Source of the DNA: Micromonospora sp. WMMD1128
GTDB lineage: Bacteria > Actinomycetota > Actinomycetes > Mycobacteriales > Micromonosporaceae
DNA: 64,000 bases
Assembly (NCBI RefSeq): GCF_027497235.1
Contig: NZ_CP114902.1
Coordinates: forward strand, 3,733,501 to 3,797,500
Reading direction: 5' to 3'
This document shows positions 50,570 to 60,521 of the stretch, piece after piece. The position numbers and the translations under genes were made by a program. The notes under the pieces are model-generated. The model saw only the letters and a program-made list of their open reading frames with translations, was not told the origin of the DNA and searched no databases. Position 1 is the stretch's first letter, and each line of letters starts with the position of its first letter.

Positions 50570-51340
50570 TCATCCGGTGGCCCGGCCGGCCAGGGTGACC
50601 CCACCGTCGAGGACGAGGACCCGCCCGGTGATCCAGGCCGCGTCGGGGCCGGCGAGGAAGGCGACCGCGCCAGCGACGTCCTCGGGTACGCCGAGGCGCC
50701 CCAGCGGGTACGCCCGGGCGGCCTCCTCCTCCCGGCCCTCGTGCAGCGCGGCGGCGAAGCGGGTCTTCACCACCCCCGGGGCGACCGCGTTCACCCGGAT
50801 GCCGGGCGCCAACTCCACGGCCAGGCAGGCGGTGAGGTGGTCGACGGCGGCCTTGCTCACCCCGTAGAACGCGATCCCCGGGGACGGGGCCCGGCCGGCG
50901 ATCGAGGTGACGTTGACGATGCAGCCGCCCCGCACGGCCATGCCCGCCGCACAGACCTCCTGCACCCAGCCGAGGGTGCCGAGCAGGTTGACGTCGAGGA
51001 GCTTGCGGGCGGCGGCCAGGTCCAGGTCGAGCAGCGACCCGTGGACCGGGTTGATGCCGACGTTGTTGACCAGGATGTCCACCGGGCCGAAAGCGTCGGC
51101 GACCCGGCGCACCGCCGCCCGACGGTGCGCGGCGTCGTCGGCCCGGCCGGGCACCGCCACGGCGCGGGTGGGACCACCCAGCTCGGCCACCGCCTCGGCG
51201 AGCGCTTCCGGGCGACGGGCGGTCAGCCCGACCGTCGCCCCCTCGGCGACCAGTCGGCGGGCCACCGCCAGGCCGATCCCGCGGCTGGCGCCGGTCACGA
51301 GGGCGACCCGGCCGTCGAGCCGTCCTGAATCTGCATTCAC
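50570..51340 (-). CDS. Short-chain dehydrogenase/reductase
   Basis: A 256-residue SDR: TGASRGIGLAVARRL cofactor motif, NNVG after strand 4, catalytic Ser in NVTSIAGRAPSPG and YGVSKAAVDH with Tyr and Lys. GTG 51340 is chosen over an upstream TTG because a promoter-like TTGACG/CATACT pair (15-bp spacing, 51376 to 51350) would start transcription just before it, giving a leaderless message, and the operator 51332-51346 overlaps the start. Likely a 3-hydroxyacyl-CoA or alcohol dehydrogenase acting with the divergent thiolase. Confidence 0.88.
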   Translation of the reverse strand: MNADSGRLDGRVALVTGASRGIGLAVARRLVAEGATVGLTARRPEALAEAVAELGGPTRAVAVPGRADDAAHRRAAVRRVADAFGPVDILVNNVGINPVHGSLLDLDLAAARKLLDVNLLGTLGWVQEVCAAGMAVRGGCIVNVTSIAGRAPSPGIAFYGVSKAAVDHLTACLAVELAPGIRVNAVAPGVVKTRFAAALHEGREEEAARAYPLGRLGVPEDVAGAVAFLAGPDAAWITGRVLVLDGGVTLAGRATG

Positions 51341-51346
51341 GATGCA
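51332..51346. promoter_or_regulatory. TetR-2 operator-like site at SDR start
   Basis: TGCAT-TCACG-ATGCA, perfect 5-bp arms, flanked by TTT on the minus strand, covering the SDR start codon. Confidence 0.5.
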
Positions 51347-51437
51347 AACAGTATGAGCCCCTTCGGGGAACGTCAACGACGGATCTCGTCCAGAATCTCA
51401 CATTCCGTTGACACGGCTCGCTCATAACCGCACCGTC

Positions 51438-51458
51438 AGTGCAAATACAATTTGCACT
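51438..51458. promoter_or_regulatory. TetR-2 operator in thiolase promoter
   Basis: AGTGCAAAT-ACA-ATTTGCACT, perfect 9-bp arms, 17 bp upstream of the thiolase ATG. The strongest member of the family. A TACAAT hexamer in its centre could be a -10 element. Confidence 0.65.
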
Positions 51459-51475
51459 CCGGAGAGGACACCGTC

Positions 51476-52696
51476 ATGCCGGAAGCCGTCATCGTCGCCG
51501 CCGCGCGATCCCCGATCGGCCGCGCCAACAAGGGTTCCCTGCGCGATCTACGCGCGGACGACCTGGCCGCCACCATCGTCCGGACCGCCCTCGACCAGGT
51601 GCCGCAGCTCGACCCCCGGGAACTCGACGACCTGATGCTCGGCTGCGGCCAGCCCGCCGGCGAGCAGGGCCACAACCTCGCCCGGGTGGTGGCGGTCCTG
51701 CTCGGACTGGACCACCTGCCCGGCACCACCGTGAACCGGTACTGCTCGTCGTCCCTGCAGACCACCCGGATGGCGCTGCACGCCATCCGGGCCGGCGAGG
51801 GCCATGCCTTCGTCTCCGCCGGGGTCGAGTGCGTCTCCCGGTACGACCGGGGCCGCAGCGACGGGCACCCGGGCAGCGCCAACCCGCGGTTCGCCGACGC
51901 GGTGGCCCGGACCGCCGACCGGGCCACCGGTGGGGCGGCCCGCTGGCACGACCCCCGCGACGACGGCCGACTGCCGGACGTCTACGTCGCCATGGGACAC
52001 ACCGCGGAGAACGTGGCCCAGCTCCGCGGGATCTCCCGCGACAGCCAGGACGAGTTCGCCGTACGGTCGCAGCACCTCGCCGAGAAGGCCATCGCCAACG
52101 GCTTCTGGGCCGGGGAGATCACCCCGGTCACCGTGCCCGGCGGCGGCGTGGTCACCGCCGACGACGGGCCACGTCCCGGGGTGACCCTGGCGGCGGTGAG
52201 CGCGCTGGCACCGGTGTTCCGGCCGGACGGCACGGTGACCGCGGGAAACTGCTGCCCGCTCAACGACGGGGCCGCCGCGCTGGTGGTGATGTCCGACGTC
52301 CGGGCCCGGGAACTCGGGGTCACCCCGCTGGCCCGGATCGTGGCCACCGGGCTGAGCGCGCTCTCCCCCGAGGTGATGGGGCTCGGCCCGGTCGAGGCGT
52401 CCCGGCAGGCGCTGCGCCGCGCCGGGATGTCCGTCGCCGACGTCGACCTGGTCGAGATCAACGAGGCGTTCGCCGCGCAGGTGGTGCCCAGCGCGCACGA
52501 GCTGGGCATCGACTGGGACCGGCTCAACGTCAACGGCGGCGCGATCGCGATCGGCCACCCGTTCGGGATGACCGGCGCCCGGATCACCACCACGTTGCTC
52601 AACTCGCTGCGCTGGCACGACCGGCAGGTCGGGCTGGCGACCATGTGCGTCGGCGGCGGCCAGGGGATGGCGATGATCGTCGAGCGGCTGAGCTGA
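51476..52696 (+). CDS. Acetyl-CoA acetyltransferase / 3-ketoacyl-CoA thiolase
   Basis: A 406-residue thiolase cleaving 3-ketoacyl-CoA with CoA. NRYCSSSLQT carries the nucleophilic Cys (near residue 91), EINEAFAAQ and GGAIAIGHPFGMTGAR the catalytic His region, and CVGGGQGMAM the C-terminal motif where the second Cys belongs. ATG 51476 has GGAGAGG 9 nt upstream. It completes a beta-oxidation set (FadD-like ligase, dehydrogenases, SDRs) though no intact enoyl-CoA hydratase is encoded here. Confidence 0.93.
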   Translation: MPEAVIVAAARSPIGRANKGSLRDLRADDLAATIVRTALDQVPQLDPRELDDLMLGCGQPAGEQGHNLARVVAVLLGLDHLPGTTVNRYCSSSLQTTRMALHAIRAGEGHAFVSAGVECVSRYDRGRSDGHPGSANPRFADAVARTADRATGGAARWHDPRDDGRLPDVYVAMGHTAENVAQLRGISRDSQDEFAVRSQHLAEKAIANGFWAGEITPVTVPGGGVVTADDGPRPGVTLAAVSALAPVFRPDGTVTAGNCCPLNDGAAALVVMSDVRARELGVTPLARIVATGLSALSPEVMGLGPVEASRQALRRAGMSVADVDLVEINEAFAAQVVPSAHELGIDWDRLNVNGGAIAIGHPFGMTGARITTTLLNSLRWHDRQVGLATMCVGGGQGMAMIVERLS

Positions 52697-52701
52697 CCGG
52701 A

Positions 52702-52738
52702 CCGCCCGGCCGGCGCGGCCACGGCACCGGCCGGGCGG
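52702..52738. terminator. Bidirectional terminator between thiolase and binding-protein genes
   Basis: Perfect 12-bp arms (CCGCCCGGCCGG and complement) with a 13-nt loop in the 73-bp gap between converging genes. Confidence 0.8.
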
Positions 52739-52769
52739 GGCCGTGGGAAACCCCGCCCGGCGCGGTGGC

Positions 52770-54059
52770 TCAGGACGCGGTCGGGATCCCGTCGGCCGGC
52801 GGGGTCACCGGCTGGGCGGTGTACTCACGCACCGGCCCGTCGCGCTCGTCCGTCTCGTACGTCGGCCCGAAGTAGGCCTGCACGCCCCCGCCGACCCGGG
52901 TCAGCCGCTCCCCGCCGTAGCCGGAGTGGTCGCTGTCGGAGTAGCGCAACGGCGCCAGCCCGGGGCCCTGGAAGCCGCCCTTGGCCACCGCCTTGAGCAG
53001 GGACTCCCGGGTGAGGTCCTGGCCGGCGGCCTGGAGCGCCTGCACGAAGAGGTAGCCGACCGACATCCCGTAGACGGTGTTGCCGTCGAACGGCGCGTCC
53101 CCGTTGTGCTCCTTGTTCACCTTGGTGAAGAGCTGGATCCACGGGTTGGCCGCGTCGTTCTGCATCGGCAGGTAGTTGGCGCCGACCATGCCCTCCAGCA
53201 GGCCGGCCGCCGCGCCGAGCTGTTTGGCAAGCGTGGGGTGGTCGGCGCCCACGTTGGAGACCAGCCACTGCGGCTTGAAGCCGAGCCGGGCGGCGGTGCC
53301 GATCGACAGCGCGGTGAAGCCGGGCACGGTGGCCAGGACGACCACCTGGCAGTTGGCCGCCTTGAACGCGCCGATCTGCGGCGCCACGTTCGTGTTGCTG
53401 GTGACGTACGTCTGCTTGACCGCCACCGCGCCCGCGCCGAGCACCTGTTCCACCCCGGCCAGGCTGTCCCGGCCGAAGTCGTCGTCCTGGCCGAGGAAGC
53501 AGACCTTCTGGCCGGGCAGCGCGGTCTTCACGTGGTTGGCCAGGATCTTGCCCTCCACGGTGTAGTCGGGGTTGAAGCCGAACGAGCCCGGATACTTGTC
53601 CGGCTGGTCCCAGCTGCGGCTGCCGGAGGCAATGAAGAGGTCCGGGACCCGGTTGCTCTTGAGAAAGTCGAGCACGCCGGTGTGGGTCGGCGTGCCGAGC
53701 CCGTTGAGCACGGCGAAGACCTTGTCCTGCAACACCAGTTGGCGGACCACCTGCTGGGTGTTCGCCGGGTTGTAGCCGTCGTCCATGATCTTGTAGGTGA
53801 TCTTCCGGCCGTGCACCCCGCCGTTGGCGTTGACGTAGTCGAAGTACGCCTTGGTGGCTGGGGCGATCTTCGAGTAACCGGCCGAGGCCGGTCCGGTCAG
53901 CGGCATGTGGGTGCCGACCACGATCTCGGTGTCGGTGACGCCGGGCACCGCCCCGCGCCCGGCACCGTCCGGGCCCTCGTCGCCACCGCACCCCGCGGCG
54001 GCGACGAGCAGGGCGATGGTGCTGACGACCGCGAGACCACGTCGTGTCGTACGGTGCAT
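52770..54059 (-). CDS. Branched-chain-type ABC transporter substrate-binding lipoprotein
   Basis: About 429 residues, periplasmic-binding type 6 family. Lipobox AAAGC (near residue 24) follows a basic signal sequence; the mature protein has EIVVGTHMPLTGPAS, the family opening, then a long two-lobe fold (GVHGRKITYKIMDDGY, VCFLGQDDDFGRDSLAGVEQ). ATG 54059 is used; GTG three codons earlier is an alternative. It is the last gene of a liv-type operon. The ligand may be an amino acid, an aromatic acid or another small carboxylate, given the acyl-CoA genes around it. Confidence 0.93.
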   Translation of the reverse strand: MHRTTRRGLAVVSTIALLVAAAGCGGDEGPDGAGRGAVPGVTDTEIVVGTHMPLTGPASAGYSKIAPATKAYFDYVNANGGVHGRKITYKIMDDGYNPANTQQVVRQLVLQDKVFAVLNGLGTPTHTGVLDFLKSNRVPDLFIASGSRSWDQPDKYPGSFGFNPDYTVEGKILANHVKTALPGQKVCFLGQDDDFGRDSLAGVEQVLGAGAVAVKQTYVTSNTNVAPQIGAFKAANCQVVVLATVPGFTALSIGTAARLGFKPQWLVSNVGADHPTLAKQLGAAAGLLEGMVGANYLPMQNDAANPWIQLFTKVNKEHNGDAPFDGNTVYGMSVGYLFVQALQAAGQDLTRESLLKAVAKGGFQGPGLAPLRYSDSDHSGYGGERLTRVGGGVQAYFGPTYETDERDGPVREYTAQPVTPPADGIPTAS

Positions 54060-54141
54060 GTGGAACACCGACCTTTCTTCGGTCCGGTTCTCCTGAATCG
54101 GGTGGTGGGTGGGGTGCCGGCGACCGCGCCGCCGGCGCTTG

Positions 54142-55245
54142 CTAGGACCGCCGCCCCGGCCACCGGGCCAGTAGCTCCCGGCCGAGCCGGGACAGCAGTC
54201 CCTGTATGCCGCCGGGCGCGGCGATCATGACGACGACCAGGGTGATCCCGAAGATCGCCAACGGCAGGTTGCCCTCCAGCCGCTGCGCCACCGCGGGTGA
54301 GACGGTGAACAGGTCGGTCACGGAGTGCGTCAGGTCGGGCAGGGCGACCAGCAGGACCGCTCCCCAGAGCGCCCCGGCGAGGCGGCCGAGACCGCCGATC
54401 ACCACGGCCATGAGCAGGAAGAGCGACAGGGTCAGCGAGAACGCCCCGGGCGAGACGCTCTGCGCGAGCACCGCGAGCAGCGCGCCGCCGAGCCCGGCGC
54501 CGGCCGCGCTGACCACGAAGGCGAGCACCTGGGTACGGGCCACGTGGATGCCGGCGAGGCGGGCCGCCACCTCGTCGTCCCGGACCGCCCGGAAGGTGCG
54601 GCCGTACCGGCTGCGGACCAGGTTGGCCAGCAGCACCAGGGCGACCAGGGTGGCCGCCGTGGCGATCCAGAGCTGCCACCGCTCGTACGGGAAGTAGGCG
54701 CCGAGCGCCAGCGGCGGTGGCTCGACCGGCACGGAGAGCCCCTGGTCGCCGTTGAAGACGTCGTCGAAGGTGACCGTGAGGGCGGGCACCACGACCGCGA
54801 CGGCCAGCGTCACGCCGGCGAGGTACGGACCGCGCAGGCGGGCGGCGGCTGCCCCGACCACGGCACCGACGCCCACCGTGACCAGGACCGCCGCGACCAG
54901 CGACAGCGGGAGCAGCCAGCCGCCGGTCATCCCGTGGTCGGCGAACGCGCCCTGGCAGAGCGCCACCGAGTAGGCGCCGACCGCCATCAGCGCGCCGTGC
55001 CCGAGCGAGAGCTGACCGTTGAGTCCGGTCAGGACGGTCAGTCCGGCGGTCGCGCAGAGGTAGGCGGCCACCGTGGCGAGCTGGAAGTTGCGGAACGGCG
55101 CCAGGCCGTAGCTCGCCGCCAGCACCAGCAGCGCCGCGACGGCCGCCACCGCCAGGTGCCGCAGCAGAGTCGACCCGCGGCGGCCGTCGACGCGCGGGCC
55201 GGTGGCCGCCCGCTGCGGCGGCACCGCCGCCCGGGTGGCGCTCAC
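54142..55245 (-). CDS. livM: Branched-chain-type ABC permease LivM
   Basis: A 367-residue polytopic permease of the LivM family. GLNGQLSLGHGALMAVGAYSVAL and the ABC-contacting loop around DDEVAARLAGIHVARTQVLA are diagnostic, with FVVSAAGAGLGGALLA following. GTG 55245 overlaps the LivH stop by 4 bp. It pairs with LivH to form the membrane channel. Confidence 0.93.
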   Translation of the reverse strand: MSATRAAVPPQRAATGPRVDGRRGSTLLRHLAVAAVAALLVLAASYGLAPFRNFQLATVAAYLCATAGLTVLTGLNGQLSLGHGALMAVGAYSVALCQGAFADHGMTGGWLLPLSLVAAVLVTVGVGAVVGAAAARLRGPYLAGVTLAVAVVVPALTVTFDDVFNGDQGLSVPVEPPPLALGAYFPYERWQLWIATAATLVALVLLANLVRSRYGRTFRAVRDDEVAARLAGIHVARTQVLAFVVSAAGAGLGGALLAVLAQSVSPGAFSLTLSLFLLMAVVIGGLGRLAGALWGAVLLVALPDLTHSVTDLFTVSPAVAQRLEGNLPLAIFGITLVVVMIAAPGGIQGLLSRLGRELLARWPGRRS

Positions 55246-56120
55246 ACCCGCCTCGCGGCGACCGGAGCGAACAGCCCACCGGGCCGGACCAGCAGCACGG
55301 CCAGCAGCAGGACCAGCACCGCGAGCGGGGTGACGTCGCTGCCGGCGTACCCGCTGACGTAGGAGAGCAGCAGGCCCACCACCAGTCCACCGACCACCGC
55401 CCCCGGCGGGCTGTCCAGTCCGCCGACCACCGCCGCGGTGAACGCCGAGACGAAGACCAGGTCCATGGCGTTCGGGTGCAGGCCCAGTTCGGTGGGGATC
55501 ACCAGCATGGCGGCCAGGGCACCCACCCCCGAGGCGAGCGCCCAGCCGAGGGCGAGCATGCCGCCCACGTTGACCCCGAGCAGGCGGGAGACCTCCGGAG
55601 CGAAGGCCGCCGCGCGCATCCGCAGGCCGACCGGGGTACGCGCGAAGATCCAGGCGAGCGCGACCATGACCACCCCCACCGTGGCGAAGACGAACAGGTC
55701 GTACGGTGAGCCGACGGCGAACCCGCCGACGGTGAGCGCGGCGCGGCTGAACGGCGTCCCGGCGGGACGGAACTCGTTGCCGTAGATCATGCCGAGGACG
55801 GCCTGGATCAGCAGGACCAGCCCGAGCGCGACGATCACCGGGTTGAGCGGTGAGGCGTGGTCGACGAAGCGCATCACCGCCCGGTCCACGACCGCGCCGA
55901 ACAGCAGACCGGCGGCGAGCGCGGCCAGGAAGCCCAGCCAGTAGGAGCCGGTCGACGCGGACACACTGTAGGCGACGTACGCCGCCGCGACGGCCATCGC
56001 GCCCTGGGCGAAGTTGACGATCCGCGCGGCCCGCCAGATGAGCACCAGTGCCAGCGCGAACGCCGCGTAGACGGCACCCCGGGAGAGGCCGTCGAAGGTG
56101 AGGAAGACGAAGCGCTCCAC
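55242..56120 (-). CDS. livH: Branched-chain-type ABC permease LivH
   Basis: A 292-residue permease of the LivH family: LSRGAVYAAFALALVLIWRA, NFAQGAMAVAAAYVAY and the loop AAAFAPEVSRLLGVNVGGM. GTG 56120 is chosen because AAGGAGGACT precedes it; the frame is open far upstream through the ATPase gene on an unrelated reading. It ends overlapping LivM. Confidence 0.93.
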   Translation of the reverse strand: MERFVFLTFDGLSRGAVYAAFALALVLIWRAARIVNFAQGAMAVAAAYVAYSVSASTGSYWLGFLAALAAGLLFGAVVDRAVMRFVDHASPLNPVIVALGLVLLIQAVLGMIYGNEFRPAGTPFSRAALTVGGFAVGSPYDLFVFATVGVVMVALAWIFARTPVGLRMRAAAFAPEVSRLLGVNVGGMLALGWALASGVGALAAMLVIPTELGLHPNAMDLVFVSAFTAAVVGGLDSPPGAVVGGLVVGLLLSYVSGYAGSDVTPLAVLVLLLAVLLVRPGGLFAPVAARRV

Positions 56121-56146
56121 AGTCCTCCTTCGGAGGGGACGAGGGT

Positions 56147-56916
<770 letters not shown>

Positions 56917-56920
<4 letters not shown>

Positions 56921-57702
56921 GCGGCGGCCTCGTCCACGGCCGCGCCCAGGTAGGCGTCGGCGACCGCCGGGTCGTCGCGCACCTCGTCCGGCGTGCCGGC
57001 GGCGATCACCCGCCCGAAGTCGAGCACCACGATGTCGTCGCAGACGGACATCACCAGATCCATGTGATGCTCGACGAGCAGCACCGCGCAGGGGTCCGGG
57101 TCACGACCGGGCAGCTCGCGGATCAGCGCCGCGAGCTCGGCGATGTCCTCGGCGCCGAGGCCGCCGGCGGGCTCGTCGAGCAGGAGCAGGCGGGGCCGGG
57201 CCACCAGGGCGCGGGCCAGGGCGGCCCGCTGCCGTACGGCGAAGGGCAGCGTGCCCGGCGCGGCGGCGGCGTACCCGGCGATGCCCAGCCGGTCGAGCAC
57301 GTCGAGGGCGTCCCGGCGCAGCCGGTGCTCGTCGCGGTCGCTGGCGGGCAGGCCGAGCAGCGCCGGCAGGAAACCGGCACGGGCGGTGTGGGTGGCGCCG
57401 GCCATCACGTTCTCCAGCACGGTGAGCCCGGCGAAGAGCCCGGTGCCCTGCAACGTCCGGGCGATGCCCAGCCGGGTCAGCCGGTGCGGCCGGGGCCGCA
57501 GTGGGCGGCCGTCGAGGGTGAGGGTGCCCGCGTCCGGGGCGACGAAGCCGCAGATGACGTTGAACAGCGTGGTCTTCCCCGCCCCGTTGGGGCCGATCAC
57601 GCCGACCACCCGGCCGGCGGGCACCCGCAGCGAGACGTCGTCGAGGGCGGTGAGACCACCGAAGCGCACCCCGATGCGGTGCAGCGCGAGCCCTTGCTCC
57701 AT
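56917..57702 (-). CDS. livG: Branched-chain-type ABC ATP-binding protein LivG
   Basis: A 261-residue ABC ATPase and first gene of the liv operon: Walker A GPNGAGKTTLFNVI, the long LivG insert, a signature region reading GTLPFAVRQRAALARAL in which the usual LSGGQ is replaced by PFAVR, Walker B LLLLDEPAGGL and the switch His in VEHHMDLVM. The degenerate signature is odd and may weaken ATP hydrolysis at one of the two sites of the LivG/LivF heterodimer. Confidence 0.92.
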
Positions 57703-57736
57703 TGGCCCATCCCTCGGTCCGGCGGGGCGCGATATT

Positions 57737-57751
57737 TACACTGGGAGTGTA
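57737..57751. promoter_or_regulatory. Operator TACACT-GGG-AGTGTA upstream of liv operon
   Basis: A perfect 15-bp inverted repeat 35 bp upstream of livG. Its half-site ATTTACACT differs by one base from ATTTGCACT in the thiolase operator, suggesting the same TetR regulator. Confidence 0.6.
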
Positions 57752-57846
57752 CGTTTCTCGCCTCCGGCGTCAATACCTCCGCCCGGCGCCCGCGCCGGCG
57801 GCGACCCCGGACCCACCGGGCACGGCGCGCCGGGGACCGGACGGCA

Positions 57847-57882
57847 GCCGGCCCGCCGTCGCGCGGGCGACGGCGGGCCGGC
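57847..57882 (-). terminator. Hairpin terminator after cutinase gene
   Basis: Perfect 16-bp arms (GCCGGCCCGCCGTCGC and complement) around GCGG, 8 nt past the stop codon of the hydrolase. Confidence 0.85.
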
Positions 57883-57890
57883 CGGCGAGG

Positions 57891-58793
57891 TCAGGCGCTC
57901 GGGCAGGTGTTGCGGTACTCCTCGATCGCCAGACCTGTCGGTCCCGGGCAGAGGAACTGCTCGTACCGGGTGTCGTTGTCGACGAACCGCTTCAGCCAGG
58001 CCACCATCTGCCGGGCGGTGGGCGTGTTCACCGTCTGCGGGAAGAAGTGGCTGGCCCCGTTCAACTCCAGATACGCCTTCTCGGCCGAGCTCGGGATGCT
58101 GTTGTAGAAGGGCTCGGAGTGCGTCGCGACCGGGGCGATGATGTCCGCCTCGCCACCGACGATCAGGGTCGGCACCTGGACCCCGAACCACGTCTTGTCC
58201 AGGTTCCACGGCGCCAGCGGCACGGCGGCCCGCAGCGACGGGCGCGACGCGGCGGCCTCCAGCGTCCCGCCGCCGCCCATCGAGTGGCCGGCGACCGCGA
58301 GCCGGGTGGCGTCGATCCGGCCACGCACCGAACTGCGCTGGGTCAGGTAGTCCAGCGCCGCCAGCAACTGCCGGCCCCGGCTGTCCGGCTGGTCCAGACG
58401 GGTGATCGTCTCGATGCCGATCACCACGAAGCCGTGTGAGGCGATCCGGGGCCCCAGCCAGTCGATGCTGGACCAGGCGGCGGTGTAGCCGGGCGAGATG
58501 GCGATGGCGCCGAAGGTGCCCGCGCTCGTGCTGGTCGGATAGTAGATGACTCCCCCGCCGAAACCGATGACGCCGAGCGCGGAGACGTTCTGCGTGGCGA
58601 CGGCGAACGGGCCGCGGCTGGCCTCCAGGATCGCCACGGTGGGGTCGGGGCCGCGCTCGTACGGGTTTTCCGCGGCCTGCGCGGCGCCGGACGACGCGCC
58701 GAGCACGCCGCCGGTGGCCAGGACGGCGGCCAGCGCCATCCCGACGGCACGAACAACGAGGGAACGGGGACGGGTGGTGGTCGGTGATGACAT
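57891..58793 (-). CDS. Secreted cutinase / polyester hydrolase (Thermobifida-cutinase-like)
   Basis: A 300-residue exported alpha/beta hydrolase. A signal peptide ends at about residue 40 (GAAQA before [11 protein letters not shown], the usual mature start of actinobacterial cutinases). Ser171 in GHSMGGG, Asp217 in [13 protein letters not shown] and His249 in NGASHF form the triad; Tyr103 (PGYT) and Met172 the oxyanion hole; Trp196 (APWN) lines the cleft; Cys282 and Cys297 form the conserved C-terminal disulfide. These match type I cutinases able to hydrolyse cutin, triacylglycerols and synthetic polyesters. ATG 58793 follows AGGGAG by 9 nt. It stands alone with its own terminator. Confidence 0.92.
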   Translation of the reverse strand: MSSPTTTRPRSLVVRAVGMALAAVLATGGVLGASSGAAQAAENPYERGPDPTVAILEASRGPFAVATQNVSALGVIGFGGGVIYYPTSTSAGTFGAIAISPGYTAAWSSIDWLGPRIASHGFVVIGIETITRLDQPDSRGRQLLAALDYLTQRSSVRGRIDATRLAVAGHSMGGGGTLEAAASRPSLRAAVPLAPWNLDKTWFGVQVPTLIVGGEADIIAPVATHSEPFYNSIPSSAEKAYLELNGASHFFPQTVNTPTARQMVAWLKRFVDNDTRYEQFLCPGPTGLAIEEYRNTCPSA

Positions 58794-58802
58794 GCCGGGC
58801 AC

Positions 58803-59240
58803 TCCCTACGGGTGGGGTTACATCGACAGATGTCATCCTTTGCCCTGCCCGCCCTCGTCCGCATCGGCAAAATCGCCGGTGCCGCCGCTGGTGCCGCTGG
58901 CACTGGTCACCGTGGAAGGAATCAACCGGGCGCCGCACCCCGAGATGCCCACGGCCACCGGCGGCGCTGCGCGCGGCGGAGGAGTCGACGCTGGCACTGC
59001 CGCCGGCGGGGTGGGCGACAACGTCCACCTGCGGTGGACCACCAACGGGCTCCCCGGCTGATCAACGGCTGTCCGGTTTCGAGCCTGCCAGCAGGCACGG
59101 ACCGCGCCGCCGCGCCGAGGCACGGGTGTGACGCTCGAGGCAGGCCCGGTTGCGGGGTCGGTGACAGCGGCTCCGGCGACAGCGACCGCGAGCAGCAGCA
59201 CGATCCGGGTCGGGACGGCGCCGACGTCGCGCGGTTCGGG
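58803..59240. other. 438-bp intergenic region without a convincing gene
   Basis: Only the upstream region of the hydrolase gene is certain here. A minus-strand frame from GTG 59201 opens with a signal-peptide-like LLLAVAVAGAAV but continues as Pro/Ala/Thr-rich sequence without family resemblance, and a plus-strand frame ends HLRWTTNGLPG. Either could be a gene remnant; neither is supported. Confidence 0.4.
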
Positions 59241-60254
59241 TCAGGTGGTGCCGCGGACGACGAGCGTCGTCGGCAACACGGTCGGCTTCGGCGGGTCGTC
59301 GCCGCCGTGCAGCATGGCGACCAGCGCCTCGGCGGCGGCCGTGCCGAAGCCGGGCTTGTTCTGGGCGACGGTGCTGAGCCCGGGCGGGATCAGCGCGGCC
59401 ACCTCGATGTCGTCGAAGCCGACAATCGCAATGTCGTCGGGGATCCGTAGGCCGGCCGCCTGGGCCGCCCGCATCGCGCCGACGGCCATCTCGTCACCGG
59501 CGACGAACACTGCGGTAGGGCGGTCGTCGAGGGCGAGCAGCCGGTCCATCGCGGCGTGACCGCCGTCGAGATAGAAGTCTCCCTCGACGACGTGGCCGTC
59601 GGCGAGCGGCAGGCCGGCCCCGGCCAGCGCGGCCCGGAAGCCGACGAGCCGTTCGGCTCCCGGCCAGGTTCGCAGCGGGCCGGTGATGGTGGCGATGCGC
59701 CGGTGGCCGCGTTCGACGAGGTGACGCACGGCGAGCGCCGCGCCGCCGGCATTGTCCGAGGTGATGTAGGTCGACGTCGGGCCGTCGACCCGCAGGTCGA
59801 GGGCGACGCACGGCACCTGGGCTTCGACGAGGGCGAGCACGGCCGGGTCCCGGGTGCCGTTGTCGATGATGACCGCGCCGTCGAGGTTGTGCTGGCGGAC
59901 GGCGCGCACGTATCGCTGCCCGTCGTCGGGCCCCGCCGCGTCGTGGCCGGCGAGCATGAGCAGGTTCAGCCCGTGCGCGCTGAGCGCCGTCTTGAGCGCG
60001 ACGAGGATCTCCTGCAGGAATGGGTGGCGCCATCCAGGGCGGCGATGGTCGGTGTCCCACACCAGGCCCACCATGTTGGATTTCTTCGTGGCGAGCGTCC
60101 GGGCCGACCCGTTCGGCAGGTAGCCGATCTCGGCGGCCAGATCGAGGATGCGCTGGCGGGTGTGCTGGCTGACGACCTCGGGGGTGTTGAAGACGCGGGA
60201 CACGGTGGCGACGGACACGCCGGAGCGGCGTGCCAACTCCCTAATAGTGGTCAA
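59241..60254 (-). CDS. LacI family transcriptional regulator
   Basis: A 337-residue repressor. HTH: TIRELARRSGVSVATVSRVF, hinge NGSARTLATKKSNMVGLVW, ligand core with AVFVAGDEMAVGAMRA and IAIVGFDDIEVAALIPPGL. The start is taken as TTG 60254, 8 nt after AAGG; no ATG or GTG is suitably placed. It diverges from a sugar ABC/GH1 operon, and three CCGG-centred operators lie in the gap, one before itself and two before the operon, so autoregulation and repression of sugar uptake are likely. It occupies the role of CebR but the operator is of a different sequence. Confidence 0.92.
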   Translation of the reverse strand: MTTIRELARRSGVSVATVSRVFNTPEVVSQHTRQRILDLAAEIGYLPNGSARTLATKKSNMVGLVWDTDHRRPGWRHPFLQEILVALKTALSAHGLNLLMLAGHDAAGPDDGQRYVRAVRQHNLDGAVIIDNGTRDPAVLALVEAQVPCVALDLRVDGPTSTYITSDNAGGAALAVRHLVERGHRRIATITGPLRTWPGAERLVGFRAALAGAGLPLADGHVVEGDFYLDGGHAAMDRLLALDDRPTAVFVAGDEMAVGAMRAAQAAGLRIPDDIAIVGFDDIEVAALIPPGLSTVAQNKPGFGTAAAEALVAMLHGGDDPPKPTVLPTTLVVRGTT

Positions 60255-60268
60255 TGTGGCGCCTTCTC

Positions 60269-60282
60269 TGTAACCGGTTTCA
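60269..60282. promoter_or_regulatory. LacI operator TGTAACCGGTTTCA (regulator side)
   Basis: Lies 15 bp upstream of the LacI start codon. Identical over 14 bp to the site at 60472-60485. Confidence 0.75.
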
Positions 60283-60471
60283 CGACCGTAGCGCCAACGA
60301 TGTCCGCCGGTCAACCCGCATCGACCGTTATCGTTTCGTAACTTGACACCCCCTAACCAAACCCGTTCACACTTCCCAGGAAAGGCACTCGCCGGCGGTC
60401 ACCCGCAACTCGGCCGGCATCCGATCTTCATCCAACTCCACCCACCCCCACCACCATCGCTTCGCCGACAA

Positions 60472-60485
60472 TGTAACCGGTTTCA
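60472..60485. promoter_or_regulatory. LacI operator TGTAACCGGTTTCA (operon side)
   Basis: First of two adjacent sites before the sugar-binding protein gene, one base from the second. Confidence 0.75.
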
Positions 60486-60486
60486 G

Positions 60487-60498
60487 GTAACCGGTTAC
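60487..60498. promoter_or_regulatory. LacI operator GTAACCGGTTAC (perfect palindrome)
   Basis: A perfect 12-bp palindrome 23 bp upstream of the binding-protein ATG. The rest of the 267-bp gap shows no gene; a TTGACA at 60343 lacks a matching -10. Confidence 0.75.
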
Positions 60499-60521
60499 AT
60501 CGCACGAAAGGGTTCCCTGGC

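Noticed and set aside
51408..51413. Consensus -35 TTGACA upstream of the thiolase gene
   Set aside because: No -10 hexamer lies 16-19 bp downstream; the nearby CATAAC is only 9 bp away, so a promoter is not claimed.
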